A stretch of 64,000 nucleotides of DNA from Lineus longissimus (GCF_910592395.1 NC_088320.1:7998001-8062000), one strand, 5' to 3'; positions 1 to 11,589 are shown, counted from the stretch's first letter. Numbers and translations are program-made. The notes: generated by a model from the sequence alone, not told the origin.

Positions 1-753
1 TGCAAATATTTGCTACGATTACCGTTAAGAACTCCTACAGTAATGGTAATGGGAGAACTTGGGCGACACTCTTTGAAGATTCACATAGCCGTGCGAATGT
101 TATCTTTTTGGAACAGACCCAGAATTGGAAAAACAGATAAATGGGCTTATATCTTTTATAACATAACTAGGGAGCATTTAGACAAGGGTTATTTAAACCA
201 AGGCTGGTGTAAAAGTGTGAAAACTGTTCTAGACGGCTGTGGCCTCACTCAAATTTGGTATACTCCCGAGGTTTTGTCCCTACGAGAACTGAAAATTGTA
301 GTTGAACAGATAATGAGAGACCAGTGTGAACAACTATGGAGAAACGAGGTAAATAACGATTTCAGATGTATAATTTATAGAATGTTTAAACAAAACCTGA
401 ATATGGAGCCCTATGTTAAAAAATTACCATTATATCAAACGGTCAGTATTTGTAAATTTCGTACTGGATCTATAAAATTCCCAGAAACAGTAACCAGAAT
501 GTATAGAAATGAAACTGCAGAAAATATTTGTGGTCTTTGTGACCAGGTTTGTGTAAGAGACGAACTTCATTATTTTATTACGTGTCCGTATTTCCGTCAC
601 ATGCGAGTAAGGTTGTTTCCAAACTTAAAAGAATTACCTCAGGTTTTTTATCGTGAATTTTTCCATCGCATTATGACTAAATGTTCCCGGGTAAACTTAG
701 ACAATATTCATAGTTTTTGTAAAGAATTCATCAGCTTGGTCCACCATATGTAA
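1..753 (+). pseudogene. 3' end of a non-LTR retrotransposon (LINE) ORF2, open to left edge
   Basis: An open frame runs in from the left edge and stops at 751-753. The protein matches the C-terminal part of invertebrate LINE reverse transcriptase proteins: a GELGR motif near the start, then a WYTPEVLSL region, a DQCEQLW segment and FRTGSIKFPE. A Cys/His cluster follows (CGLCDQVC ... DELHYFITCPYF), as is usual downstream of the RT domain in these elements. The catalytic RT motifs would lie outside the window. The first ATG in frame (position 10) is probably not a real start, because the similarity begins before it. The frame is intact, so the copy may be fairly young. The family is recognised; the exact clade is not. 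Confidence 0.75.
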
Positions 754-845
754 ATGTTAAATCATGTAACCTCTTATACCCGAAAGGGTTTTTTGGAGAG
801 AAATAAATTATGTTATGTTATGTTATGTTATGTTATGTTATTTTC
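754..845 (+). repeat. LINE 3' tail with (TGTTA)n microsatellite
   Basis: Right after the LINE stop codon there is a short 3' UTR and then about six TGTTA units at 810-841. Many LINEs end in a short tandem tail of this kind, so this probably marks the true 3' end of the insertion. Confidence 0.6.
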
Positions 846-859
846 ATGTATAAGTCTCT

Positions 860-1140
860 ATAAACCTGGCTGTCCTCTTGACCCCCCCCCCCCCCCCCCG
901 AGGGCTTAGTTTCCAATGATGCACCATATGGCTATGCGGCCAATTGATCGGTGTCCCAGAGAGGGCAATTCTGAAGCACATGCACTGGTGTCTGATCAGA
1001 TGTGTTGTGCTAGGGGATGGCACCTCCCGGACTGTACCATGTTCATCCTCTGGAGGTGGGCTTTTAGTTTGTAGTGGCCTGTCCTAAGATGAAAGATAGT
1101 GGTTGCTTCTTTTCTGTTCATGTCTAGGAGAGAGCTGCAC
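860..1140 (-). pseudogene. Remnant of a LINE C-terminal region (copy A)
   Basis: Read on the minus strand this encodes fragments such as RKEATTIFHLRTGHYKL and HIRSDTSACASELPSLG. The same blocks occur at 43740-44200. The pattern IFRLRTGH...HIRSDTRACAQ...LWES..EL..TARFI is typical of the C-terminal tail of invertebrate LINE ORF2 proteins. Frames are broken. A poly-C tract of about 18 bases interrupts it at 883-899, and the element at 1141-1545 adjoins it. Confidence 0.55.
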
Positions 1141-1545
1141 CTAAAGCCCGTTACACACGAGGGACTTCTCACCAACTTAGTTGGTTTTAAAATTAAGAAC
1201 AGGTGCACAGGTGACTGGAAGTTGAGAGTCGTTCACCCACTCATACGAAAGACATAATCCCAGCAATATTTAGGTCCTGCACTATTTAGGCCAAAAGAGT
1301 CAAAATATGGCCCAACTATGTTGTTGACTGAATCACACGGGGAAATTTCTCCCCCACACTCCTTATATAAACAAAAAAATCCTTATATAAACAAAAGATG
1401 TCGTCGAGAAATAGAACAAGTCGGTAGTGCAGCCAGCAACTCCAACCAGTCGGGCAAAGTATCAGTTACCTGGTCTGGATTCCTGTTATGAATTAAAATT
1501 CCAACTAAGTTGGTGAGAAGTCCCTCGTGTGTAACGGGCTTTAGG
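1141..1545. mobile_element. MITE with ~50-bp terminal inverted repeats
   Basis: The sequence CTAAAGCCCGTTACACACGA at 1141 continues as an arm of about 50 bases that is repeated in reverse complement at about 1491-1545. The interior has no coding potential. A 405-bp non-autonomous DNA transposon is the simplest reading. It lies at the end of LINE remnant A. Confidence 0.7.
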
Positions 1546-2000
1546 TCCCCTCTTTTCTCTTGACAGGTGTTTTTGTGGGCCTGTATCAGGAGCATCCTTG
1601 CTTCCCTGTAAGAGGTACTAAATTCTTCCTGATATTGTTGGCTTCACTCTTTGGCAAGTAGATCAGCTCTGTCGATTGGAGACAAGACCACCATTGATTT
1701 TTTAAGCCTTTTAGCAGTTAAATTGTCAATGTTTGACCGCGACGCATCAAATACTGCGTGGGGTTGTGAATCTGAAATTTTGATATGATATTCCGGACAG
1801 TCGGGCAAGTAGTGGTGAAAAGTGAACTGGTAGTTGTCCACTCTTTTCAGCCAACTGGCAGAAAAATCTCAAAACACAACCCCTATTGCCAAATTAGCAA
1901 AATTCAAAATTAATTTTTTCATCAAATAATTTCTTTATATCTGTAGACTTGCCACACCAAATATCTTTTCAATACCTCTCCAAATATGCACTTGACAGTT

Positions 2001-2716
2001 AATGAAATGGTCCAGGGACCATGTGCTCACCTGTGTCGAAGTGGAGGCTATGGAGTCAGTGATTCTGACATTGGTAAAGCTGTATATATCATTTTCTGGT
2101 CAGACCAGCAATTATCAATGATCCCTGTATGGTGCACATGATGTGCATTTGTAAATACAAGGTCTAATTTGGTGTGGTAATCAGTTGTTGACCTTTGGCC
2201 CCCTATTGGCCAAACCGTAAATCGTATGACGCCACGATTCAGTCTCTGAGTAAAGGTCACCCAAGGGTATATATGTACCAAGTTTGAGTTCAATAGCCTC
2301 AGCGGTTACAAAACGTGCCACCATTGACTAACAGCGGTGCCGTCGGCGAACTTTGACCTATCTTACCTTGAAAATTAGGTCAAATCAAAAACCCGGAGGA
2401 TATGTGATGTCCCATTAGTAGAAGTACCTACCATATTTTTTTCAAATTTTTCGGACCAGTAATAAGGGAGAAAACGCATTTCCTCATTTTTTACCTTTGG
2501 CCCCCTGGTGGCCAAACCGTGAAACATATGAGACCGCGTTTTGGTCTCTGAGTAGTGGTCACCAAGGGGTACATGTGTACTAAGTTTCAGTTCAGTGGCT
2601 TTAGCGGTAACAAAACGTGCCACCCATGTCTAACGACGACGGACGACGAAGGACGACGACGGACGACGACGACGGACGCTGCGTGATGGTAAAGGCTCAC
2701 AGGTGAGCCAAAAACA
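2001..2716. mobile_element. Tandem-core interspersed repeat, copy 1 (HINE/pearl-like)
   Basis: The copy starts with AATGAAATGGTCCAGGGACC followed by ATGTGCTCACC. Two degenerate units of about 300 bp follow, marked by GGCCCCCT-GGTGGCCAAACCGT and by AAGGTCAAATCAAAAACC-like blocks. A (GACGAC)n microsatellite fills 2634-2680, and the copy ends in the hairpin GGCTCACAGGTGAGCC near 2694-2710. This layout (conserved 5' piece, tandem core, microsatellite, 3' hairpin) is shared with the copies at 6336, 7601, 37411, 37668 and 55771. It resembles DINE/HINE-type and bivalve pearl-type elements, which are thought to be Helitron-derived. The Helitron link is inference. Confidence 0.6.
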
Positions 2717-4267
2717 TGCACGCTTCTAATTGATAGGTCTGGAACCTCAAATCTATGAATATTTGATGGTGGTCATGTCTCCTGGGATATCACGAAGGGC
2801 AGGGATCCATTGTATCACAATTCAGTTTGTGTCACAACACAATTTATATGGCCCAATAGGAATACAGAGAACTCAGTGGCACATACACACTGCAGCATGG
2901 GATGTTTAACCACAAGTTTGAACCAGTTATGGCAGTGGATAAGGAGGGTTAGAGGGTTAACCTACCTGTTAAAGATGAATTTTTCTGGTTAGTACAAATT
3001 GAATCCTGGCAGAAACGCTGTACCACTGAATTAACTCCTCAGGCCACGCAGAGTATTCTCAGATGACACAAGCTATTGTTGTAACATCAGTAAAATTAGG
3101 ACTGTAACAATTATGTCCATGTCCACTAAGTACTCCCGACACGCAAGTGTCCAGCTCAAACCGTCAGGTGTAGGACTCTGACATGTCCAATTGATTGTTC
3201 CTATAGCAACACATTGGAAACAACTCTCTGTGGTTTGTCCTGAACTGTCCCAGATGGCTACCATCCACACACGTGTGTTAATAGCCATACAAGTGAAGAA
3301 CCCAATTAGTTTACCTTGCCGTTGCCATGGTTTTTGAGGAACAAATCCAGGTGAACTCAGCCAAGGATGATAAAAGAGTTGTATCGATTAATTATGCTTT
3401 GGCAGACAGTGCTGCTGGCAATACACTTATCTGCCTAATTTCATGTTGAGAACATTCTGATATTAGAGGATAGTCTGTTATTACTTGACTCTGACTCTCT
3501 ACTCACAGCTGCATTCATTTTGTAGTCTTGTCACATGTATATTCATCAATAAATTCACCAGTTTGTTTTTCGAACTGATTTTTTGTGTGTACATATCTTT
3601 ACCGTTGGATTTATTTTGGGCACATAATTTTATCCACTTTAGCCTCTGACAGAAACCCTGCTCGTCCACACACTGCGATATTGAAATGATGTTTTGATCA
3701 ACTTTTAATGTTCTTGGAATAAAACCTCAGCATTTTGACCCTCAATGTTTTGACATTGTGCCGCTCAGATGATGATTTTTGCCTACGACACATCTTGTCC
3801 TTCCCCAGTTATGCTACGGGACCTACAATGCTTGAAATGTACGCAATGTATTACAATACCACTCATTTACGAAATTCTTAATTTTCAACGACTGCAAGAC
3901 ATGCCCATCTTTCTACTAAAACACGATCGCTGCTGAGCCACGAGTAAACTTGAAAGCTGGTTCCTGCTCCATATTGCCAAGGCACGAGTTGTCGTCACCA
4001 TTGCCAAGGCACGAGTATATTTGGGGCAGTCTATGCATTATTCCATGTATTTCAAATGGCAAGGGTGAATACGCTTCCGATCTGAAAGCATTATGGGATA
4101 ATGTTTATTTTAGTGTGTTTATTATGCACTAGGTGTGCTCTAGGCTCACGGCCAACACTCGTGGTGTGGCAATGGAGCAAAAACGCAAAACCTGGCGAAC
4201 GCGGCAAATGGCGTCACGCTAAAAAAAATGGGGCGGCAGTGAACGTGTTAAACTGATCAAGTACACT
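2717..4267. other. Gene-free stretch
   Basis: No exon, transposase or clear element was recognised. There is a 31-bp direct repeat near 3973-4015 (ATTGCCAAGGCACGAGT twice). Short open frames here show no family features. Confidence 0.5.
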
Positions 4268-4486
4268 TTAACCCTTTAACCGCCACCATCACCAAACTGC
4301 GAGGAGGGCCTATGCGTTAGCCACTGACATGATAGAGTTTTATTGAAAAGACCGCCTTCTGATAGATGATGTGCAGAGAGTTGATCATTTCTATGGCAGT
4401 TTCGAGGAATCTATTCTAACTCTTCTTTCTTTTGAATTGAACAGGTTATGAAAATTTGAAATAATATTCGGCAGTTAAAGGGTTAA
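4268..4486. mobile_element. piggyBac-type MITE with TTAA duplication
   Basis: The 211-bp interior (4272-4482) begins CCCTTTAACCGCC and ends GGCAGTTAAAGGG, so the terminal repeats match at 12 of 13 positions. It is flanked on both sides by TTAA (4268-4271 and 4483-4486), the diagnostic target site of piggyBac transposases. No coding capacity. Confidence 0.75.
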
Positions 4487-6335
4487 ACCTCTCCATAATG
4501 TCGTGCAGGAAGTCTTTCATCTATGTCATGTGATTATACTTTAACAATACAATTCAAAAATATCACGAATGCACGACAGGATGGAACATTACATATTCAA
4601 GGTCCACTGGTTTGGACAGGTTCAGCCCACCACTGTACGATACGCTACCATTCATGCTAACATTCACTGATTGTGTTGGCACAGACAGACATGATAGGAA
4701 TACAGGCACTTGTCAGTGAGCAATGACAGGGTATAAAATAACGAGTTGAGATATTGTCTGGGATATCATAGTCTACTTTTTTATGACCGAGTTGCACTTT
4801 TTTATTTACTCTCTCCGAACATTTTCTCTTTGGAGACCTACACGTAGGAATTTGGCACTTTATAGTGAAATGACGCTCTGAAATCCCCACCTGGGGGATA
4901 ATAGCCCATGGAGAACAGATCATGGTGCTGGTAGAGTACTTCTATGAGACCCTACATGTACCCTACTCCTGGATCATCCTGTGGAAATCAGGGTTTAATG
5001 TTTGCACACAAACCACCGAGATATTAACCCTGACTTGGTGAAGTAGAGATGTACATCACCTTTAAGTCAGCATCGAGTTTTAACTGTCAACCTCGGTTGT
5101 GGTACCGTACTGCTACTGATTGGTATGAAAGGAAATTGCACTCAGAAATCTTAGAATCGAGGTTGCAATGTGCACCTCAAAGGATTTATTGCTCTCTATT
5201 CATCAGCATGATAAAACAAAGATACTGCTCTCTATTCATCAGTATGATAAAACAACCAGTGAAAATGTAACTTTGGATATCGTTGCTACTATATAATTGT
5301 TTCGTGTGTTGTTTATTCACATATAGGTCAACTAACGATACAACGCAGTGTGTACATAGACCATCTCAACCATGGGAGTCACCCTGGTTAATTCCGACGA
5401 GCCGCATCTAACACCTCAGACAATACATGACATGTCCTCAAGCCGCGTCACAGGCCTATTTCGGAATATGCCAAACATTGAAAATCATGCGATAATCGAA
5501 TAATTAAAATATTTACAGGCAATTTAGCGAAATGCAAACATTGGAAATCATGCGATAATCGAATAATTAAGATATTTACAGGCAATTTAACGAAATGAAA
5601 ATACTTCCATCTGGTAATTATGAATAAAGAGCAGTCTCTGGATACATTTGATAAGAAAATAAGACGCATGGCTTCTTTGCAAATGTTGAATCAGTATGAA
5701 AAAATGACAACATCAATATTGTTCGCGCTCCACCGGGAAATCCGTAATTATCTTATCCAAATCGTTTTCACTACAATATGACAATTGAACTAGCTACCAG
5801 ATGAACCTAATTAAATTTCGTGTAACGCAATTTTAAAGGTATTTTTTCCACTTTTCCTGTGCCTTGTTGGTTTTTCCCGGGCAAATCAGATCATTATCTC
5901 CGTGTGCCTTTTTAGATATTCATTCGTCGGGGTGGGAGTGTAGGAATGAAGTGTATAAATATCAGCTACTCTCTTATGTGAGCCAAAGCGATATATGTCT
6001 AGCATTCTTATTTGGTGACAGAAAATGCCCTTACAGTTTCGTTACAGCAATGCCCATTCGTTAATCGTCCAGCCACATGAATTCCCGCTATTTGTGGCAG
6101 TTGAAGAGATCCAATTAGGATGACGCAATGGACTGCCCAGGGAGTCTAGGATTGACGTGTCAGAGCAACACATATAAGTGTCACTAACACAATATATCGA
6201 AGTTACATAGGATACTATAAAGTGTGAAATGTATGTGTGATTAAAAGATGTCCAAGAGAAATTCAAGACGTGCCTACAGCACCTCAATGGCGTAAACACA
6301 TTCTTTCACTTTCAAAATGAAAATAAATTCATAAT
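4487..6335. other. Gene-free stretch with small tandem duplications
   Basis: No exon was recognised. Two local duplications are visible: a 35-bp unit repeated at about 5195-5265 (GCTCTCTATTCATCAG) and a 64-bp unit repeated at about 5466-5600 (ATCATGCGATAATCGAAT). A block at 6108-6150 (ATTAGGATGACGCAATGGAC) recurs at 11768-11815, so it belongs to a dispersed repeat. Confidence 0.5.
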
Positions 6336-6910
6336 AAAATGGCCAGGGACATTGTGCTCACCTCCCTCAAAGACATGTTATCGTTTTTAATTTTGTCCAC
6401 CTGTGGCCAAACCAGTAATCAAACCAGACTGAAATTTAGCCTAGGAGGTTTCATAACACAGGGCTACATATGTACCACATTCCAAGTCAATAGCTCCAGT
6501 AGTTACGAAACGAGCCACCATCGGCCAATTTACGCTATTTGACCTCTGTGACCTTGAAAAGTAGGTAAAATCAAAAACCTGTGTGATATGTCATGGACCG
6601 TCATTACATGCGCCTTTGATAAAATTTGGTGATGATCGAGCCGCTAGTTAGAGAGATACAGCACCTTTTTTGTGTTCGGTTTTAGCCACCTGGTGGCAAA
6701 ATAAGGAAGCGTACCACACCGAAAGATGGTCTCCTAGGTGTCATTTCATAAGGGAACACATGTACCACAAGTTTCAAGTTGATAGCTCCACAACTTAGAA
6801 AATGTGCCTTGCTAACGGACGACGAGGACGACAGACGACGATGACAGACGACAGATGAAAACGGACGACGGATGCGGTGTTATAAGATAGGCTTCCGGAG
6901 TTGAGGTAAA
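6336..6910. mobile_element. Tandem-core interspersed repeat, copy 2
   Basis: Begins AAAATGGCCAGGGACATTGT then GCTCACC, has the GACCTTGAAAAGTAGGT block of the core unit at about 6550-6575, a GACGAC-rich microsatellite at 6822-6880, and ends in a decayed hairpin near 6886-6906. Same layout and orientation as the copy at 2001. Confidence 0.6.
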
Positions 6911-7102
6911 CTGCTGCAATTCGAGTTACACTTCTCTTAGCAATGAATATTTCTGGGTCGGAGCAGTTAATACTTTATAGCAATAAATGCTTCATGAATA
7001 AACCATGAAAGTTATGCATGTCTTTTTCTATATGATTGATGCACAGTCCCCAGCTATATCCTGTAGTTTATCACTGACAGCTGTTTGGCTTTACTACCTG
7101 TA

Positions 7103-7298
7103 CAGTGGAACCTCTCTATTAAGTACACCCTCGGGACTGACAAGTGCTGTCCTTAATAGAGAGGTGTCCTGATTAGAGATGTCAAATTGAATAGAAACAA
7201 CCAATCTGGGACCAAACCTAGTGTCCTTAATAGAGAGGTTGTCCTTAATTGAGAGGTTGTCCTTAACAGAGAGGTGTCCGCTAAGAGAAGTTCTACTG
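7103..7298. mobile_element. Pogo/Tigger-type MITE with TA duplication, copy 1
   Basis: Starts CAGTGGAACCTCTCTATTAA after TA (7101-7102) and ends with GAAGTTCTACTG before TA (7299-7300). The interior carries several CCTTAATAGAGAGGT motifs. Three other copies lie at 8624, 52609 and 55009. A CAGTRGAACC terminus with TA target duplication is typical of the Tc1/mariner-pogo-Tigger group. Confidence 0.75.
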
Positions 7299-7379
7299 TA
7301 CTAGCTTAAATTCAGTTACGATACGTGTACTTGTAGCTAGTTCTACAATGTTAAGTTTTTGCTCATTTACCATACTTGG

Positions 7380-7545
7380 ACAACCTGGTTGAAGGGGGGG
7401 GGGGGGCGGTAGTGTTCTCCAACTCTTCATAAAGTCAGTTTGACAAGGTGGGGCAGAATACCGAGAGCATGACCTCTGCCCACATAATCCGTGATCACCA
7501 TTTACTTCAAAAAGTAGTCTGCTCCAGCGGGGGGGGGGGGGGGTA
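7380..7545. repeat. Two poly-G tracts
   Basis: Runs of about 10 G at 7396-7405 and 13 G at 7530-7542. Similar pure G or C runs recur throughout the window. No gene is visible around them. Confidence 0.7.
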
Positions 7546-7600
7546 TAACACTCTGATGAGGAGCTGTCCCTACACAACACCACTGTACGCTTAAATGAAA

Positions 7601-8603
7601 AATGAAACAGCCAGAGCCATTGTGCTCACCTCTCTCACAGACAGTCTATTATGGATGATCAAATATTACCAATGATCAAGTCCTTAGTTTTCGGTTTTAG
7701 CCACCTGGTGGCAAAATCAGCACTCGAACCAGACCATACTTAGGTCTCCCAGGTGCCATTACATAACAGGGGAACATATGTACCAAGTTTCATGTCATAT
7801 GATAAACATTTACCAATAATCAAGCAGATTCAGTCATTTCGTTTTTAGCCACACAAGGTGGCCAAACCAGGAATCGAACCGGACCGAAAGTTAATCTGCA
7901 AGGTTTCATAACATAGGGCTACATATGTAGGCCTACTAAGTTCCAAGTCAACAGCTTCAGCAGTTACGACATGAGCCACCATCGGCCTATTCATGCTATT
8001 TGACCCCTGTGACCTTTAGAGGCCTACGCCGTTCGCTGAAAATGTTGAATTTGTAATTGAGTGTGAATACTTTCAATTGTGTAAATACATACTGAATATG
8101 ATTTTCAGCATTGCCTTTCTTTAGACAGATATACAAATACTATGAATACCAAGTTTCAACAAATTTGTATTCATAATAACTGCACTACGGCATTGTGTAT
8201 TAGTGTATTTCTATTTAACTGGACCACAAGAAATTATGAATGGTGTACCCCTTTAAAAGTAGGTCAAATCAAAAACCTGTGTGATATGTCATGTATCGTC
8301 ATTATACGTGCCTGTATGATAAAAATTTGGTGATGATGGGGTCCATATATAGGGAGATATAGCACTTTTTGTGTTTTCGGCTTTAGCCACCTGGTGTCAA
8401 AATCAAGCAATGGACCCGACCGAAATTTGGTCTTCAAGGTGTCATTTCATCGGAAAACATATGTACCAAGTTTCAAGCCGATAACTCCAGTAGATACAAA
8501 ACGTGCCCTGCTAGCAGACGACAATGACGACGGACGACTACGACGACGGACGACGGATGCTGCATCATACGATAAGCTCATCTCTCCAGAGGTGAGCAAA
8601 AAA
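7601..8603. mobile_element. Tandem-core interspersed repeat, copy 3, split by a MITE
   Basis: Starts AATGAAACAGCCAGAGCCAT then TGTGCTCACC, has the TTTAGCCACCTGGTGGCAAA core block three times, a GACGACGGACGAC microsatellite at 8516-8560, and a terminal hairpin near 8576-8597. The conserved block GACCTT/AAAAGTAGGTCAAATC is interrupted by the MITE at 8018-8255, so that insertion is younger. Confidence 0.6.
8018..8255. mobile_element. 'TACGCCGTTCG' MITE, copy 1
   Basis: An element of about 238 bp with ends AGGCCTACGCCGTTCG and GGTGTACCCCTTT, flanked by TTA-like sites. Interior landmarks are GTAAATACATACTGAATATG and GCACTACGGCATTGTGTATT. Copies or remnants lie at 12330, 40000, 43016, 48562 and 59591. 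It sits inside the tandem-core repeat, which gives its relative age. Confidence 0.7.
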
Positions 8604-8623
8604 GGCAATAACTGGCACAGGTA

Positions 8624-8801
8624 CAGTGAAACCTCCCTCAGCGGACACCTCTCTATTAAGGACAACTTCTCTGTTAAGGACTCTAGTTTAGGTCCCAAAG
8701 TGGTTGTTTCCATTCAATTTGACCTCTCCTATCAGGACATCTCTCTCTTGAGGACAGCACTTGTCAGTCCCGAGGGTATCCTTAAAAGAGAGGTTCTACT
8801 G
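8624..8801. mobile_element. Pogo/Tigger-type MITE with TA duplication, copy 2
   Basis: Begins CAGTGAAACCTCCCTCAGCG after TA (8622-8623), ends AGGTTCTACTG before TA (8802-8803). The interior has CTCTCTATTAAGGACA and AGTCCCGAGGGTATCC motifs shared with the other copies. Its open frames on both strands are by-products of the palindrome. Confidence 0.75.
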
Positions 8802-8829
8802 TACTTGCAAATGCAATCTGTCTTTTCTG

Positions 8830-9335
8830 GTGTGGAATGAGACATGTTAATAAACAGATCAATTTTTCGACAAAATAATGTCTACTCTGAGGTATTTTTG
8901 TTGTCACTTGTAGATAAGATTCCGTTATTTTTAGTACGATCGCGCAAAGTCAACGAAAGAAAAAGAGTCATTGAGCACGTAGGGACTATATCCAAAGATA
9001 AGATTGATTGAGACGGTCAGGTTGATTTTGCATATGAACATAAACATAAATCAAATATGAGTTCAATGTTTGGTAAATAAGATAAATATCACACCAGCAT
9101 TATAACAAGAAAACATGATGCTTGAGTTTCAGGAGACAAATCACATCTCGCCATCTAACCAGTGTTGAGGGATGAGTTCTGAGACCCAGCGGGCAATAAC
9201 ACCCTATTGGCCACTAATTATGACATCATCACCTGGGGTTGCAAATCCATTTCTATGAGTCTGTGGTTGAAGCAACCCCAGTTGGATTCAATGTGTCTTG
9301 GGTCCTATGCAATGCCTGGTTCTTTCTTAAGAGTA
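8830..9335. other. Gene-free stretch
   Basis: Nothing recognised between the MITE and the minisatellite. AT-rich single-copy-looking sequence. Confidence 0.5.
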
Positions 9336-9339
9336 ACGA

Positions 9340-9840
9340 GCATCCCAGGTTCTATGCAATCCCAGGTTGTTTGCATCCAAGGTTCTATGTAACCCGGGTT
9401 GTATGCAATCCCGGGTTCCTTGCATCTAATGTTCTATGTTTCCCGAGTCCTATGCATTCAATGTTCTATATATCCCGAGTTCTATGCATCCCAGGTTCTA
9501 TGTATCCCGAGTTCTATGCATCCCAGGTTCTATGTATCCCGAGTTCTATGCATCCTAGGGTCTATGTATCCCGAGTTCTATGCATACAATGTTCTATGTT
9601 TCCCGAGTTCTATGCATCCCAGGTTCTATGTATCCCGAGTTCTATGCATCCCAGGTCTTATGCATCCAGAGTTCTATGTATGTATCCCATGCAATGCCGG
9701 GTTGTCTGTGTCCCAGTTTCTATGTATCCCAAGTTCCTTGCATCCATGTTCAATGTATCCAGAGTTCTATGCACCCAAGGTTCTATTTATTCTGGGTTCT
9801 TTGCATCCCAGGTTCTATGTATAGGTTCTATGTAAAGGTA
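9340..9840. repeat. Minisatellite of ~16/32-bp units
   Basis: About thirty copies of a 16-bp unit, alternating between TTCTATGCATCCCAGG and TTCTATGTATCCCGAG so that the higher-order period is 32 bp. Open frames exist in all three plus frames because the unit lacks stops. That is a property of the repeat, not evidence of a gene. The ends are more degenerate than the centre (9470-9670). Confidence 0.85.
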
Positions 9841-9989
9841 TAGAAAGAATTTTCACAAATTCCCCAAAAAAATAGGTCCAAAAAGGGTAAAAGCATTCCT
9901 GGGTTATTTGACCGAACCAAGCTGAAAGTGAACATGATGATGGCCATCTTGGATTTTGAGGGGGGTTCAAAAAACATTCAAGAAACATT

Positions 9990-10500
9990 CAAAACAACTC
10001 TGTTAAACATAAAAACCCACAACAGAGGGAAACCCCCTTAACACCACACCCCCTAGAACAAAGCTTCCCTTTCAAACTCCCAAGCACAACTCACATTTTA
10101 ACATTATACCCATAAAAATCACGCCTCATACACAACTGCCCTGTGACTAAGCATGAAATTCACCCCAGAGAAATTCATCTCATACTCCCCTTTACCCCTT
10201 TAGACAACTCCCCCTTAAACATCAAAATCCTCAACACAGATCCCCTTTACATGACAAAACCCAAACACAACTCCCCTTTAATAATAAAACCCCTAAACAG
10301 GACTTTCCTTGAAACATCAACCCCTCAACACAACTCCCCATTAAAACCCAACCGCTCAGCAAAACCCCCGCACACTAGGCATACTCCCATTAAGCATCAA
10401 TCCCCTCAAGACAACTCCCCTTTAAACCCATTCCAGAAATACCCTTTCATGTACACAGCTCCCCCTTGAACAACCAATTTTTTTTGCCCCTTAAAAATAG
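9990..10500. repeat. C-rich degenerate low-complexity array
   Basis: Loose repeats of ACAACTCCCCTTTAAACC-like words fill 10000-10470 with strong strand asymmetry (C over G). An open frame at 10143-10469 is a consequence of the composition and has no domain features. Confidence 0.6.
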
Positions 10501-11585
10501 ATCACACTGCTGAGCTGGTCCCGATATTCCTCACTTCATTTTCTGAATATGTTGAGATCACACTACTGAGATGGTCCCCGAAATTTCTCATTTCATTTTC
10601 TGCACCTGTTGAGACGGACCCATCTTGCAGGACTGCGTCCGCCGAGTAGAACTTCTCTTAGCAAACACCTCAGCCCATCTATCAAGAACACTGATGGCCC
10701 CAACATAGTGCTCTCATCTATTCAATGGATCTGTAATCACTATCATCAGGACACCTCACAATGCTCGTCACTACCGAGGACAGGGGTGACCTTATTAGAG
10801 AGAATCTACCGCATCACCAGCGAACACGCCATTTGTGATTTATAGGTGAACGCCCAAGAGAATCCATGGATCTAAAATTACTGATGGCTTGCTATTCTAA
10901 ACGTAATCAAATGATGTTAAGCCCAGTTTATCGTCAATGGTTCCGCAACCGAATAACGGGACCAAGATTTAGAGGCAAAACCTCATAATACACTACTACA
11001 ATATCTGATGACCTACGATGTTCAGGTAATCTGAAAAATGAAAATGACACTGAATGGATTGTTCCGTGGGGCTATTTTATATAAAGGCAGAATTTCACAA
11101 TCATCCTTTTTTGCTGGCAGACGATGATATGACACTTTGCTTACCTGGTTTGCCGCCTTTACTCCGGAACTGGGTCACCCAGACAAGCGTGATCGATCCT
11201 TAGAAGCCCCTCGTCGAACCACAGCTGAGTATCCCTCGTATTCCCAATTAATGCGTGAATACACACCCAGGTAATATAATATGATCCCACCGTCCAGCAA
11301 AAAAAATGTGAAATAGAAGGTGATTATTTGTGCGACCACCAATGTCTAGTCTAAATGGTATCCTCAACACACCATAGTGATGGAAACATCCCGTGCTGCG
11401 TATGCGCTAAACACTGTATCCCACAATTGAATCGATAAATAAACTGCTTTCAGGTAGGCAATAGCGCTTTTGTTCGATTAAAGAGTAGACTTCTCCGTGG
11501 TTAGGGTCAGTCGAGGTTCAGAGCCATCTGGTTGCAACCGCCAACAATATTGTCAGATGGAGTCGCATGGGCTTATCAGTGAGTC
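10500..11585. other. Gene-free stretch
   Basis: A partial dispersed-repeat end is visible around 10640-10665 (AGAACTTCTCTTAGC, like the pogo-type MITE terminus). Otherwise nothing recognised. Confidence 0.4.
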
Positions 11586-11586
11586 A

Positions 11587-11589
<3 letters not shown>

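Noticed and set aside
9239-9835. Long open frame of 198 residues with repeated SRVLCIPGSMYPEFYASQ-like peptides
   Set aside because: It coincides exactly with the 16/32-bp minisatellite and exists in three frames; no start context, domain or exon borders.
10143-10469. 108-residue Pro/Asn/Thr-rich open frame
   Set aside because: Created by C-rich low-complexity DNA with CTCCCCTTTAAA words; no family features.
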